The notes below the pieces were generated by a model. That model saw only the letters and a program-made list of their open reading frames with translations. It had not been told where the DNA came from and ran no database searches. A program made the position numbers and the translations under genes. From the NCBI GenBank assembly GCA_035524955.1, contig DATLFG010000072.1, positions 1 through 64,000 of the forward strand: a stretch of DNA of 64,000 bases, given 5' to 3'. This DNA is from CAMLFJ01 sp035524955 (lineage in GTDB: Bacteria; Methylomirabilota; Methylomirabilia; Rokubacteriales; CSP1-6). This document shows positions 32,973 to 40,923 of the stretch, piece after piece (position 1 is the stretch's first letter; the number at the start of each line of letters is the position of its first letter).

Positions 32973-33668
32973 ATGGCGGATCAGACGGACGACATCGCGG
33001 GACGCATCCTGCTGATCGTGGACGCGAGCGTGCCGACCGCTGCGCGGGCCGCCTGCGACGACGCGGCCGCGACGCTGTCCCGGCGCGCGGGGATGCCGGT
33101 GACGCTGGCCACGGTGCCCGTCGAGGCGCTGGACGCGGTGCAGCCCCTCATTCGCGCTGGCCCTGGTCGGATCCGCGAGCTCGATCCTCCGTCGGTGCCC
33201 GGGGACGCCATGGCCTCGGCCCCGTTCGCGTGGCGTCGCGACGGCCGGCCGGACTGGGGCGCGATGTGGACCACGTTCTGCGATCTGGCGCTCCACGGCG
33301 GTCCCCCCCAGCGCGGCGCGCTCCAGGCGCTGTGCGGGCCGTCCCGCGGAGACTGCGCGGCCATGCCGGCGCCCGAGATCGCGGCCGAGCTCCGGCGCGG
33401 GATCGAGGAGACCACCGGACTCGCCACGGAGCCGGCCGAGCCCGGATGGATCGCGGTCACGTGCGCGAGCGCCCGCATGGCGGCCTGGCTGTGCGCCACC
33501 ATCATCCTGGAGAACGTGGACGCCCGCGCGGAGGGTGCGCGGCTCCTCGTGCCCGCGGGCCCCGGGTTCACCTTGGAGGATCAGGTCAAGAGCGTGATCA
33601 CGGTGGTGGCGAAGACGCATCACTACTGGCGGGAGCACCTCGAATCGGCGCGGGAGACCCGATCCTGA
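32973..33668 (+). CDS. Protein of unknown function paired with UreE-like protein
   Basis: 231 residues, not recognised. It contains several cysteines (WTTFCDLALHGGPPQRGALQALCG; GWIAVTCASARMAAWLCATI) and a C-terminal TVVAKTHHYWREHLE, so metal binding is possible. No signal peptide or membrane helix. ATG at 32973 lies eight bases behind an extended -10 box. The UreE-like gene begins inside its stop codon (CTGA), which ties the two together; since UreE proteins handle nickel, a role in nickel handling or in maturing a nickel enzyme is an inference from coupling only. Confidence 0.7.
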   Translation: MADQTDDIAGRILLIVDASVPTAARAACDDAAATLSRRAGMPVTLATVPVEALDAVQPLIRAGPGRIRELDPPSVPGDAMASAPFAWRRDGRPDWGAMWTTFCDLALHGGPPQRGALQALCGPSRGDCAAMPAPEIAAELRRGIEETTGLATEPAEPGWIAVTCASARMAAWLCATIILENVDARAEGARLLVPAGPGFTLEDQVKSVITVVAKTHHYWREHLESARETRS

Positions 33669-34099
33669 TCGCGGCCCTGCCGCCCGCGCCCGATCCGCGG
33701 GCGCTGCGCGGGCTCGAGGCGGACGCGGTCGAGCTGACCGCCCAGGAGCGCCGCCGGGCCCGACGGCGCGTGGTCACCCGGGCCGGCCGCGTCGTCACGC
33801 TCGCGCTCCCCGCGGGCGACGTGCTCCCCCTCGGCCGCGTGCTGCACGTGGGGCCCGGGTGGTTCGTGACGGTGGAGGCCGCGCCCGAGGCGCTCCTCGC
33901 GATCACGCCGCGAACGCCGCCCGAGGGGCTGCGCGTCGCGCTGGAGATCGGCCGGCTCCACGCCGCCCTCGCGGTGGCCGGCGGCCGCCTGCTCGTGCCC
34001 GACGAGCCCGGTGTCGAGCGGCTGCTCCGGCGGCTCGACGTCCCGTGGATCCGCGTCCGCGAGCCCTTCCTGTCCGTGTCCTCGGGCTCGCCCCACTGA
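33665..34099 (+). CDS. UreE-like nickel metallochaperone, orphan
   Basis: 144 residues resembling urease accessory protein UreE: RRRARRRVVTRAGRVVTLALPAGDVLPLGRVL corresponds to the N-terminal domain, TVEAAPEALLAITPRTP to the linker strands, and VALEIGRLHAALAVAGGRLLVPDEPGVERLLRRLDV to the metal-binding domain with G-x-x-H (His99) in the place of the conserved UreE nickel His. The His-rich C-terminal tail of some UreEs is absent. No ATG, GTG or TTG is available; CTG 33665, overlapping the upstream stop as CTGA with GGAG about 10 bases ahead, is the likely start. No urease subunits in the window. Confidence 0.72.
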   Translation: MIAALPPAPDPRALRGLEADAVELTAQERRRARRRVVTRAGRVVTLALPAGDVLPLGRVLHVGPGWFVTVEAAPEALLAITPRTPPEGLRVALEIGRLHAALAVAGGRLLVPDEPGVERLLRRLDVPWIRVREPFLSVSSGSPH

Positions 34100-34120
34100 G
34101 GCCGCGCCCGCAGATCGGGC

Positions 34121-34149
34121 GTGACAAGCCGGACCGGTTCGACTAGAGT
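34121..34149 (+). promoter_or_regulatory. Sigma-70-like promoter of the thiolase operon
   Basis: GTGACA (34121-34126), a 17-nt spacer and TAGAGT (34144-34149) lie ahead of the thiolase-DUF35-amidohydrolase-IclR-LLM operon. The start of transcription would be near 34156. Confidence 0.5.
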
Positions 34150-34236
34150 GCTCGTGCCAGATACGGAATGGTGTTCGGCAATATGAATGGCGGCTGCCAG
34201 GCGGGAGGCCCAACCGCAGCGCGCGAGGCCACGAGG

Positions 34237-35424
34237 ATGATGATCGGAGAGCGGACCATCCGGGGGCGGGTCGCGGTCGTCGGGGTGGGGGAGACGACCT
34301 ACTACAAGCACGGCCGCGCGCCCGAGTCCGAGTTCGCCCTGGCGCTGCGGGCCATCCTGCGTGCCTGCGAGGACGCCGGCATCGATCCGCGGCGGGTGGA
34401 CGGCTTCGCCTCCTACAGCAACGACCGCAACGATCCCTCGCGCCTGGCCGCCGCCCTCGGCCTGCCCGAGCTGCGCTTCTCGAACATGCAGTGGGGCGGC
34501 GGCGGGGGCGGGGGTTCCGCGGCGGTGGGCAACGCGGCGGCGGCGGTGGCCGCGGGCTACGCCGACTGCGTCGTCGTCTTCCGCGCGCTCGCCCAGGGCC
34601 AGTTCCAGCGCTTCGGCGCCGCGCCGCCCGGCGGCGCGGTGAGCGGCGAGGCGGCGCTCACCTTCCCGTACGGGCTCATCTCGCCGGCCCAGCGCTTCGC
34701 GATGCGGGTGATGCGCTTCATGCACGACCACGGGGTGCGCCCGGAGGCGCAGCGGGCGATCGCGCTGGCGTCCTATCATCATGCGCAGGCCAACCCTCGA
34801 GCGATCATGCACGGGCGGCCGCTGACCGCGGAAGCCTACGACGCCGCGCGCTGGATCGTCGAGCCCTTCCGTCTCTTCGACTGCTGCATGGAGAACGACG
34901 GCGCGGCCGCGCTGGTGCTGGTCTCGGCCGAGCGCGCGCGCGACCTGCGCCGGCCCCCCGCCTACCTCCTCGGCGTCGCTCAGGGCTCCGAGCACCGCAA
35001 CGCGGCCCGCGGCCACAACGCGCCGGTCTACGCCACGTCGAGCTTCACCACGGTCGCGCCGCACCTCTGGGAGATGGCGGGCCTGGGGCCGAAGGACGTG
35101 GACGTGGTCCAGAGCTACGAGAACTTCACGGGCGGGGTGCTCATGAGCCTGGTCGAGCACGGCTTCTTCGCGCCCGAGGAGGCGAACGACTTCCTCACGC
35201 CGGAGAACCTGATCGCCCCCGCCGGCCGGCTGCCGCTCAACACCAGCGGCGGCAATCTCGCCGAGTGCTACATGCACGGGCTCGAGCTGCAGATCGAGGC
35301 GGTGCGCCAGCTCCGCGGCGAGTCGCCCAACCAGGTGCCGGGGGCGCAGACCGCCCTGGTCATCTCCGGCCCGATGGTGACGCCGGTCTCCAGCATGCTG
35401 CTGGGCACGGAGGCGGTCCGGTGA
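34237..35424 (+). CDS. Thiolase-like lipid-transfer protein (SCP2-thiolase type)
   Basis: 395 residues of the thiolase fold, non-decarboxylating SCP2-thiolase branch. Seen are VAVVGVGETTYYKHG at the start, GGGGGGSAAVGNAAAAVAAGYADCVVVFRAL (the region of the nucleophile loop, where Ser/Ala rather than a clear catalytic Cys is seen), FDCCMENDGAAALVLVSAERA and the C-terminal LPLNTSGGNLAECYMHGL, where HGL holds the conserved His. Such proteins act with a DUF35 partner, here encoded next with a GTGA overlap. ATG 34237 (or 34240) is favoured from the family N terminus; ATG 34168 lies closer to the promoter and cannot be excluded. Confidence 0.9.
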   Translation: MMIGERTIRGRVAVVGVGETTYYKHGRAPESEFALALRAILRACEDAGIDPRRVDGFASYSNDRNDPSRLAAALGLPELRFSNMQWGGGGGGGSAAVGNAAAAVAAGYADCVVVFRALAQGQFQRFGAAPPGGAVSGEAALTFPYGLISPAQRFAMRVMRFMHDHGVRPEAQRAIALASYHHAQANPRAIMHGRPLTAEAYDAARWIVEPFRLFDCCMENDGAAALVLVSAERARDLRRPPAYLLGVAQGSEHRNAARGHNAPVYATSSFTTVAPHLWEMAGLGPKDVDVVQSYENFTGGVLMSLVEHGFFAPEEANDFLTPENLIAPAGRLPLNTSGGNLAECYMHGLELQIEAVRQLRGESPNQVPGAQTALVISGPMVTPVSSMLLGTEAVR

Positions 35425-35867
35425 GCGCGGCCAGCTATCTGCCCGCGGGGATGCCGCGCCCCGTGCCCGAGGCCGACGGGCTCGACCGGCCCTACTGGGA
35501 CGGCACGCGGGCGGGGGAGCTGCGCATCCAGCGCTGCCGGGGCTGCCGCGGCTGGCAGTGGGGGCCGGAGTGGATCTGCCACCGTTGCCTCGCCTTCGAC
35601 CTCGAATGGGTGACGGTGGCGCCGCGCGGCCGCATCTATTCGTGGGAGCGGGCCTGGCATCCCGTGCACCCGGCGCTCCGGGACCACGGGCCGTACATCG
35701 TGGTGCTGGTGGAGCTGCCCGAGGCGGGCGGCGTGCGGATGCTCGGCAATCTCCTGGGAGACCCCCGGCAAGCAGTCCAGATCGGCGCGCCCGTCGAGGT
35801 GGTGTTCGAGCCGCACGACGAGGCCACGCCGCCGTTCACGCTCGTCCAGTGGAGGATCACGCCATGA
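35421..35867 (+). CDS. DUF35 OB-fold/zinc-ribbon partner of the thiolase
   Basis: 148 residues. A rubredoxin-like zinc ribbon with two C-x2-C knuckles (CRGCRG and CHRC, 13 residues apart) is followed by an OB-fold (VAPRGRIYSWERAWHPVHPAL, PYIVVLVELPEAGGVRMLGNLLG). DUF35 proteins bind acyl-CoA and form complexes with the thiolase-like protein encoded immediately upstream; in steroid side-chain catabolism such pairs act as aldolases. Start GTG overlaps the thiolase stop (GTGA); the stop overlaps the amidohydrolase start (ATGA). Confidence 0.92.
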   Translation: MSAASYLPAGMPRPVPEADGLDRPYWDGTRAGELRIQRCRGCRGWQWGPEWICHRCLAFDLEWVTVAPRGRIYSWERAWHPVHPALRDHGPYIVVLVELPEAGGVRMLGNLLGDPRQAVQIGAPVEVVFEPHDEATPPFTLVQWRITP

Positions 35868-37072
35868 CGCCCACCGACATCGTGGTCAACGAGCCCAACC
35901 AGTGGCGGCTCACGACACCCGGCCATGCCGGCTGGCCCCGCAGCGCCCGCCCCGGCGATCCGCGGAAGTACTTCATGGTCTCGGCGGACTGTCACGCCAA
36001 CGAGCCCCACGATCTCTGGGCCACCCGGATCGACGAGAAGTACCGGGCACGGGTGCCCAGGGTGATCACCGACGAGAACGGCGTGAAGTGGCGCGTCTCC
36101 GAGGGCCACCGGCCGGACCGCCTGCGCACCGACGCCCTCGAGGGCGAGGACGGGCTCCGTCAGCGGGTGGGCGCCGATCCGATCGAGCGCCTGGCCGACA
36201 TGGACCGCGACGGGATCGACATCGAGGTGATCTTCCCCAACAAGGGCCTGGCGATGTGGGCCACGCCGGATCCGGTCTTCGCCATGGCCCAGTGCCGCGT
36301 CTACAACGATTGGGCGCACGAGACCTTCGGGCCCTTCCGCGACCGGATGGCGCCGGCGGCCGCGCTGGCCACCGGCGATCTGGAGGGCTCCATCGCCGAG
36401 GTGCAGCGCGTCGCCGGCCTCGGCTTCCGCGTGCTCACGCTGCCGTGCAAGCCGATCTGGGGCGGGCACGACGTGGATCATCCGAACTACAACCTGCCGA
36501 TGTTCGACCCGCTGTGGCGCGTGATCCAGGACGCGAACCTGCCCGTGACCTTCCACGTCTCGACCGGGCGCGATCCACGCGCCGCGCGGGGCAACGGCGG
36601 CGCGGTGATCAACTACGTCTCGCACTCGCTCTCGCCCACCATCGAGCCGGTGGCCAATCTCTGCGCCTCCGGCGTCTTCGAGCGCTTCCCGCGCCTGCGC
36701 GTGGCCACCATCGAGGCCGGCATCGGCTGGATCCCGTGGTTCCTGGGCGCCATGGACGAGGCCTACCGCAAGCACCACTTCTGGGTGCGGCCGAAGCTCA
36801 AGCGGCTCCCGAGCGAGTACTATCGCGAGCACTGCTGGGCGTCCTTCCAGGAGGATCCGGCCGGCCTCGCGCTCGCCGAGCCGATGCGCCTGGCCGACCG
36901 CTTCATGTGGGGCAACGACTACCCCCACCACGAGGGGACCTGGCCGCACTCGGCGGAGGCCATCGAGCGGACGATGGGCCACCTGTCGGAGGCCGCGCGG
37001 GCCAGCATGCTCGGGCTCAACGCGGCGCGCTTCTTCGGCTTCGCGGTGCCGGCGGGGTCCGCGCCCGCATGA
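35864..37072 (+). CDS. Amidohydrolase 2 family (ACMSD-like) metal-dependent hydrolase or decarboxylase
   Basis: 402-residue TIM-barrel protein of the Amidohydro_2 (PF04909) family. It has the start-of-barrel DCHANEPHDLW (a D-x-H-x-x-E variant of the metal site), IFPNKGLAMWATPDP, NLPVTFHVSTG with the central His, and the final RFMWGNDYPHHEGTWPHS with the catalytic Asp. This subfamily includes decarboxylases and C-C hydrolases of aromatic or meta-cleavage acids; which reaction applies is unknown. Coupled by ATGA overlaps to DUF35 upstream and IclR downstream. Confidence 0.9.
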   Translation: MTPTDIVVNEPNQWRLTTPGHAGWPRSARPGDPRKYFMVSADCHANEPHDLWATRIDEKYRARVPRVITDENGVKWRVSEGHRPDRLRTDALEGEDGLRQRVGADPIERLADMDRDGIDIEVIFPNKGLAMWATPDPVFAMAQCRVYNDWAHETFGPFRDRMAPAAALATGDLEGSIAEVQRVAGLGFRVLTLPCKPIWGGHDVDHPNYNLPMFDPLWRVIQDANLPVTFHVSTGRDPRAARGNGGAVINYVSHSLSPTIEPVANLCASGVFERFPRLRVATIEAGIGWIPWFLGAMDEAYRKHHFWVRPKLKRLPSEYYREHCWASFQEDPAGLALAEPMRLADRFMWGNDYPHHEGTWPHSAEAIERTMGHLSEAARASMLGLNAARFFGFAVPAGSAPA

Positions 37073-37899
37073 GCGCCGGCGCGGTCCGCGACCATCACGG
37101 CGCGGCGACCGGCGCCCATCGGGCGGCCGGGCGTGTGATGGACATTCTCGAGCTGGTCGCCCGGACCGGTGACGGCCTGGCCCTGCGCGAGCTGAGCGCC
37201 CAGCTCGAGGCGCCGAAGAGCAGCCTCTTGCCGCTGCTGCGCACCCTGACCGCCCGGGGCTACCTCGAGCAGGGCGCGCTCGGCGCGTACCGGCTCGGCC
37301 CGAAGTCACTGGAGCTGGGGATGGGCTCGCCCGCCCACCGCGGGTGGCCGGAGATCGCCCGGCCCGCCCTGCGGGCGCTGATGCAGCGCACCGGGGAGAC
37401 CGTCTTCCTGGGCGCCCTCGGCGGCGACGGCACCGCGGTGGTCTTCGTGGACAAGGTCGAGAGCGAGCAGGTCATCCGCTACACTGCGGGGGTGGGCGAC
37501 CGGCGGGCGCTGCACGCCACCTCGAGCGGCAAGGTGATCCTGGCCTTCCTGCCCGAGCCGGATCGCGAGCGGATCCTCCGCGCGCTCCCGCTCAAGCGCT
37601 ACACCGACCGCACCGTGACGAGCCTGCCCGCCCTGCGCGCCGCGCTCGAGGAGGTGCGCCAGGCCGGCGTCTGCGTCAACCTCGACGAGCTGGCGCTGGG
37701 CGCGGCGGGCATCGCGGCCCCGATCTTCGACCGCGACGGCCGTGTGGCCGGCGCCTGCGCGATCGGCGGGCCCACCGACCGTGTGCGCCCGCGGCTCAAG
37801 CCGCTGGCCGCCCATGTGAAGGCGACCGCGCGCGCCATCTCGGCGCTCCTCGGCCACCGTCTCGATCCGCCGCCCGCTTCCCGAAAGGACCAGCCATGA
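37069..37899 (+). CDS. IclR family transcriptional regulator
   Basis: 276 residues. The N-terminal winged helix-turn-helix (RVMDILELVARTGDGLALRELSAQLEAPKSSLLPLLRTL, residues about 22-60) is followed by the IclR effector-binding domain (GETVFLGALGGDGTAVVFVDKVESEQVIRY; HATSSGKVILAFLPE; GVCVNLDELALGAAGIAAPIFDRDG). Unusually for a regulator, it lies inside the operon it presumably controls, overlapped by four bases on each side, giving autoregulation. The effector is probably a pathway acid or acyl-CoA. Confidence 0.95.
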   Translation: MSAGAVRDHHGAATGAHRAAGRVMDILELVARTGDGLALRELSAQLEAPKSSLLPLLRTLTARGYLEQGALGAYRLGPKSLELGMGSPAHRGWPEIARPALRALMQRTGETVFLGALGGDGTAVVFVDKVESEQVIRYTAGVGDRRALHATSSGKVILAFLPEPDRERILRALPLKRYTDRTVTSLPALRAALEEVRQAGVCVNLDELALGAAGIAAPIFDRDGRVAGACAIGGPTDRVRPRLKPLAAHVKATARAISALLGHRLDPPPASRKDQP

Positions 37900-39047
37900 T
37901 CACCAAGTTCGCCACGGTCTATCCCGGGCACGTGGATCTGCCCGACATGGGGCAGATGGCCACCCCCGCCAACGAGCGGCGCTACTCGAACGAGCATCTG
38001 GCCACCGTCTTCGAGAAGACGGAGGATGTGGCCCGGCTGATGGACGAGTGCGGCTACCACGCGATCTGGCTGGCCGAGCACCACTTCCAGCACGAGGGCT
38101 ACGAGTGCCTGCCCAATATCCTGATGCTGGCGGTGCACCTGGCCCACGTCACCCCGCGGATCAAGATCGGGTGCGGGTTCAACATCGCCCCGATGTGGCA
38201 CCCTCTGCGCCTGGCCGAGGACTTCGCGACCGCGGACATCCTCACGCGCGGCCGCACGATCTTCGGCGTGGGCCGCGGGTACCACAGCCGGGAGGTCGAG
38301 ACCTTCGGGGCGCCGATCCTCGACCAGGAGGCGAACCGCGAGCTGTTCGAGGAGCAGGTGGAAATCATCATGAAGGCCTTCGACGAGGAGTCGTTCTCCC
38401 ACCAGGGCAAGCACTACACCCTGCCGCCCGCGGTACCCTACCGCGGCTACGAGCTGCGCGAGATCACCCTGGTGCCGCGGCCCATCCACCGGCCGGTGGA
38501 GTGCTGGCAGCCCATCGTGAGCGCGAAGCCGCGGGCGCTCGATTTCATGGTGCGCCACCGGATCAAGGGGGTGATCGGGGGCGGGGCCGCCACGATGGCG
38601 GAGGGCCCGGTGCATGGTTACCGCGAGGCGGCGGCCCGCGCGGGGCGCGAGCTCGCGCTGGGCGAGGATCTCTGCCTCGGGATCTTCTTCCACCTGGCCG
38701 AGACGCGGGAGAAGGCGATCCGCGAGATCACCCCGTACTACGAGGAGCACGTCAAGATGTTCGCGCCGCTCGGGTTCGTGCCCGGCATCACCCCGGCCCA
38801 GGTGAACGCGGCGTCCCGCCGCGGGGGCTGGGGTGCGGCGGGGGTGCCGACCGTGGAGCACTACATGAAGACCGGATCCTGGTTCGCGGGGCCGCCCGAG
38901 GAGCTGGTGGCGTATCTGAAGGACCTCGGCTCTCGCTTCCCCGGCCTGCAGCACGTCAACATGAGCATCAGCATGGGCACGCCCAAGCCGGTGATGCTCG
39001 AGCAGCTCCGCTGGTTCGCGGGTGAGGTCATGCCGAAGTTCGCGTAG
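37896..39047 (+). CDS. LLM-class flavin-dependent oxidoreductase (monooxygenase-like)
   Basis: 383-residue bacterial-luciferase-like enzyme. MDECGYHAIWLAEHHFQHEGY and PNILMLAVHLAHVTPRIKIGCGFNIAPMWHPLRLAEDFATADILTRGRTIFGVGRGYHSREVETFG are typical of FMN-dependent monooxygenase members (the AEHHF motif). It is the last gene of the thiolase operon (ATGA overlap with IclR). It probably oxygenates the operon's substrate or an intermediate with reduced FMN supplied by a separate reductase, none of which is seen nearby. Confidence 0.93.
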   Translation: MITKFATVYPGHVDLPDMGQMATPANERRYSNEHLATVFEKTEDVARLMDECGYHAIWLAEHHFQHEGYECLPNILMLAVHLAHVTPRIKIGCGFNIAPMWHPLRLAEDFATADILTRGRTIFGVGRGYHSREVETFGAPILDQEANRELFEEQVEIIMKAFDEESFSHQGKHYTLPPAVPYRGYELREITLVPRPIHRPVECWQPIVSAKPRALDFMVRHRIKGVIGGGAATMAEGPVHGYREAAARAGRELALGEDLCLGIFFHLAETREKAIREITPYYEEHVKMFAPLGFVPGITPAQVNAASRRGGWGAAGVPTVEHYMKTGSWFAGPPEELVAYLKDLGSRFPGLQHVNMSISMGTPKPVMLEQLRWFAGEVMPKFA

Positions 39048-39054
39048 GGCGCGC

Positions 39055-39834
39055 TCACCGGTCCTCCCATTCCCAGTACTTGCGCCGGCCGTGGTGCTCG
39101 AAGAGCCGGTTCTCGTGCGCGCGCTCGAAGGGGACGCCCGCATCGTATTCCGGCGCCGCCTTGATCTGGTCCCGGCGCAGGTCCACGTAGACACGGGAAT
39201 CGGCCCAGCTCACCGTCTTGATCCACTCGGGCGAGAGCACGACCTTCCGGCCGGGCCACCAGTTGCGAGTGTCCACGACCAGGTAGCGGATGGCCCACGC
39301 GCGGTCGTCGACGAGGAAGTCGTTCACGTGGCCGATATCGCCGTCCTGCGCCGCGATGTAGTAGCCGGTGACGTCGCGCGCGCTGCGCAGCGAGGGATCG
39401 CTCTCGACGCGCTCGCGCGTGCGCGCGGCCATCTCCGCGACGACCGGATCGCCCGCGACCGGTGCCGGCACCGGCGGCATGCCGGGATAGGCGAGCAGGC
39501 CCCAGCGATACGGGCCCTCCCAGTAGTAGCGATGCCGGTAGTAGCGGGACAGCGCCTCCTCCTGCTGCCGGTCCACCGGCTTGTCGGCCTCGATCGGCGG
39601 GCTGCCCTCCACCTGCGCGCGCGTGAGATCCACCACCACCTCGTCGGTCGCGGTCCCGCGCACCGAAAGCGGCGAGACCAGCACCTGGCGGCCCGGGAGC
39701 CAGGCCCCCGTGTCCACCACCAGGTAGCGAACGGTCCACGTGAGATCGTCGAAGTAGAGATCCTTGACGCTGCCGATATCGCCGTCGGTCGCTGCGATGG
39801 AGAGGCCCTTGAGTTCACCGGCTGCCCTGAGCAT
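39055..39834 (-). CDS. Double PRC-barrel domain protein
   Basis: 259 residues with two PRC-barrel repeats: LKGLSIAATDGDIGSVKDLYFDDLTWTVRYLVVDT (about 8-43) and VTGYYIAAQDGDIGHVNDFLVDDRAWAIRYLVVDT (about 155-190), each followed by W.PGR and a SP.. strand. Proteins of this type are common stress- or photosynthesis-related adaptors; the partner is unknown. The stretch between repeats has a Tyr-rich segment (SRYYRHRYYWEGPYRWG). AGGAGG precedes ATG 39834. Single gene, convergent with the LLM gene 7 bp away. Confidence 0.9.
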   Translation of the reverse strand: MLRAAGELKGLSIAATDGDIGSVKDLYFDDLTWTVRYLVVDTGAWLPGRQVLVSPLSVRGTATDEVVVDLTRAQVEGSPPIEADKPVDRQQEEALSRYYRHRYYWEGPYRWGLLAYPGMPPVPAPVAGDPVVAEMAARTRERVESDPSLRSARDVTGYYIAAQDGDIGHVNDFLVDDRAWAIRYLVVDTRNWWPGRKVVLSPEWIKTVSWADSRVYVDLRRDQIKAAPEYDAGVPFERAHENRLFEHHGRRKYWEWEDR

Positions 39835-39934
39835 GGCGTTCCTCCTTGCCGTCGAGCACAGCATTTCTCGTGCAAGGGGGGGAAGGCCGGACTCTCCAGC
39901 GGTCCGGGCGGATTCGCGCCCGGAGCCAGTAAGG

Positions 39935-39965
39935 GTTACCGGGAACGACGATCGCGGCCGGTAAC
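39935..39965 (-). terminator. 8-bp inverted repeat at the EamA gene end
   Basis: GTTACCGG (39935-39942) and CCGGTAAC (39958-39965) form a perfect stem with a 15-nt loop. It overlaps the last codons and TAA stop of the EamA gene. No T-tract; terminator or mRNA-stability hairpin. Confidence 0.35.
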
Positions 39966-40820
39966 TCCTACCGCACGCGGCACGACGATCACCGCGAGGC
40001 CGGCCAGCACGAGCGCCATGCCGGCCAGGCGAAGGGGGCCGAACCGCTCGCCGAACGCGAGCGAGGAGGCGCCGGCCGCGACGAACGGGATCAGGAGTGC
40101 GAACGGGGCGACGGTCGCCGCAGGGTAGCGGCGCAGGAGGCCGCCCCAGAGCGCGTAGGCCAGCACGGTGGCGATCAGGCCCAGGTAGAGCGCGGCGCCC
40201 CGGCCGAGCCACGAGCTCGCCGCGAGCGCCGTCCCGAAGGTGCGCGGACCGTCGAGCGCCAGCGACAGCGCGAGCGACGGCAGCGGCGGGATCAGGCTCA
40301 GCCAAACCATGAGCCGCAGCATGTCGACGGGCGGGAGCCGCTTGACGAGCACGTTGCCGACGCCCCAGCTCACCGCGGACAGCCCGGTCAGCACGAAGCC
40401 CGCCGCGGTCAGGTCTCGGCCGAGGGTGAGCGCGATCAGCGCGAGGCCCGCGAAGGAGAGCGCGGCGCCGCCGGACTCGCGACGTCCGGGGCGCTCGCCA
40501 AGGGCCAGCGCGGCGAACAGGATGGTGAAGAGCGCCTGGGTCTGGACCACGATCGCGGCCAGGCCGGGCGGCATCCCCGCCGCCATCCCGAAGAACTGCA
40601 GGAGGAACTGCCCCGTGAACAGCGTGAGCCCGATCGGGACGAGGATCCCCCAGGGCACGGGTGGTCGCGCCAGCAGGCAGGCGGGCGCGGCCGCGATGAG
40701 GAAGCGCAGCGTGGTGAGCTGGGACGGCGAGAAATCATCGAGCGCCCACCGGGTGGCGACGAACGCGAGGCCCCAGATGACGACCACGAAGAGCACCAGG
40801 CCGAGATGGGCGACGGTCAT
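39936..40820 (-). CDS. EamA/DMT family permease (RhaT-like)
   Basis: 294 residues with ten predicted membrane helices in two EamA repeats (first LVLFVVVIWGLAFVATRWAL; second VLTGLSAVSWGVGNVLVKRL, a helix with the characteristic WG). Drug/metabolite exporter family; the substrate is not predictable. ATG 40820 lies eight bases after an extended -10 box with no ribosome binding site, suggesting a leaderless transcript; the earlier in-frame sequence does not look like coding sequence. Divergent from the AtzA-like amidohydrolase gene. Confidence 0.9.
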   Translation of the reverse strand: MTVAHLGLVLFVVVIWGLAFVATRWALDDFSPSQLTTLRFLIAAAPACLLARPPVPWGILVPIGLTLFTGQFLLQFFGMAAGMPPGLAAIVVQTQALFTILFAALALGERPGRRESGGAALSFAGLALIALTLGRDLTAAGFVLTGLSAVSWGVGNVLVKRLPPVDMLRLMVWLSLIPPLPSLALSLALDGPRTFGTALAASSWLGRGAALYLGLIATVLAYALWGGLLRRYPAATVAPFALLIPFVAAGASSLAFGERFGPLRLAGMALVLAGLAVIVVPRAVGVTGRDRRSR

Positions 40821-40828
40821 GACGCCCG

Positions 40829-40837
40829 ACCATAGCA
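40829..40837 (-). promoter_or_regulatory. Extended -10 element for the EamA gene, probable leaderless start
   Basis: On the minus strand TGCTATGGT ends eight bases before ATG 40820. No Shine-Dalgarno sequence is present. A TTGTCC lies 20 bp upstream of TATGGT, too far for a standard -35, so the extended -10 would carry the promoter. Confidence 0.45.
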
Positions 40838-40853
40838 GCCGCGGGGCCGCGGA

Positions 40854-40883
40854 TGGACAAGGCCGGCCCACCGAGCGTAGACT
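40854..40883 (+). promoter_or_regulatory. Sigma-70-like promoter of the AtzA-like amidohydrolase
   Basis: TGGACA (40854-40859), an 18-nt spacer and TAGACT (40878-40883) precede the amidohydrolase gene with a leader of about 35 nt. It overlaps the upstream side of the divergent EamA promoter. Confidence 0.45.
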
Positions 40884-40923
40884 CCGGGCGGATCATCATC
40901 CCCGTTCCGGGAGGCGGCGCCCC

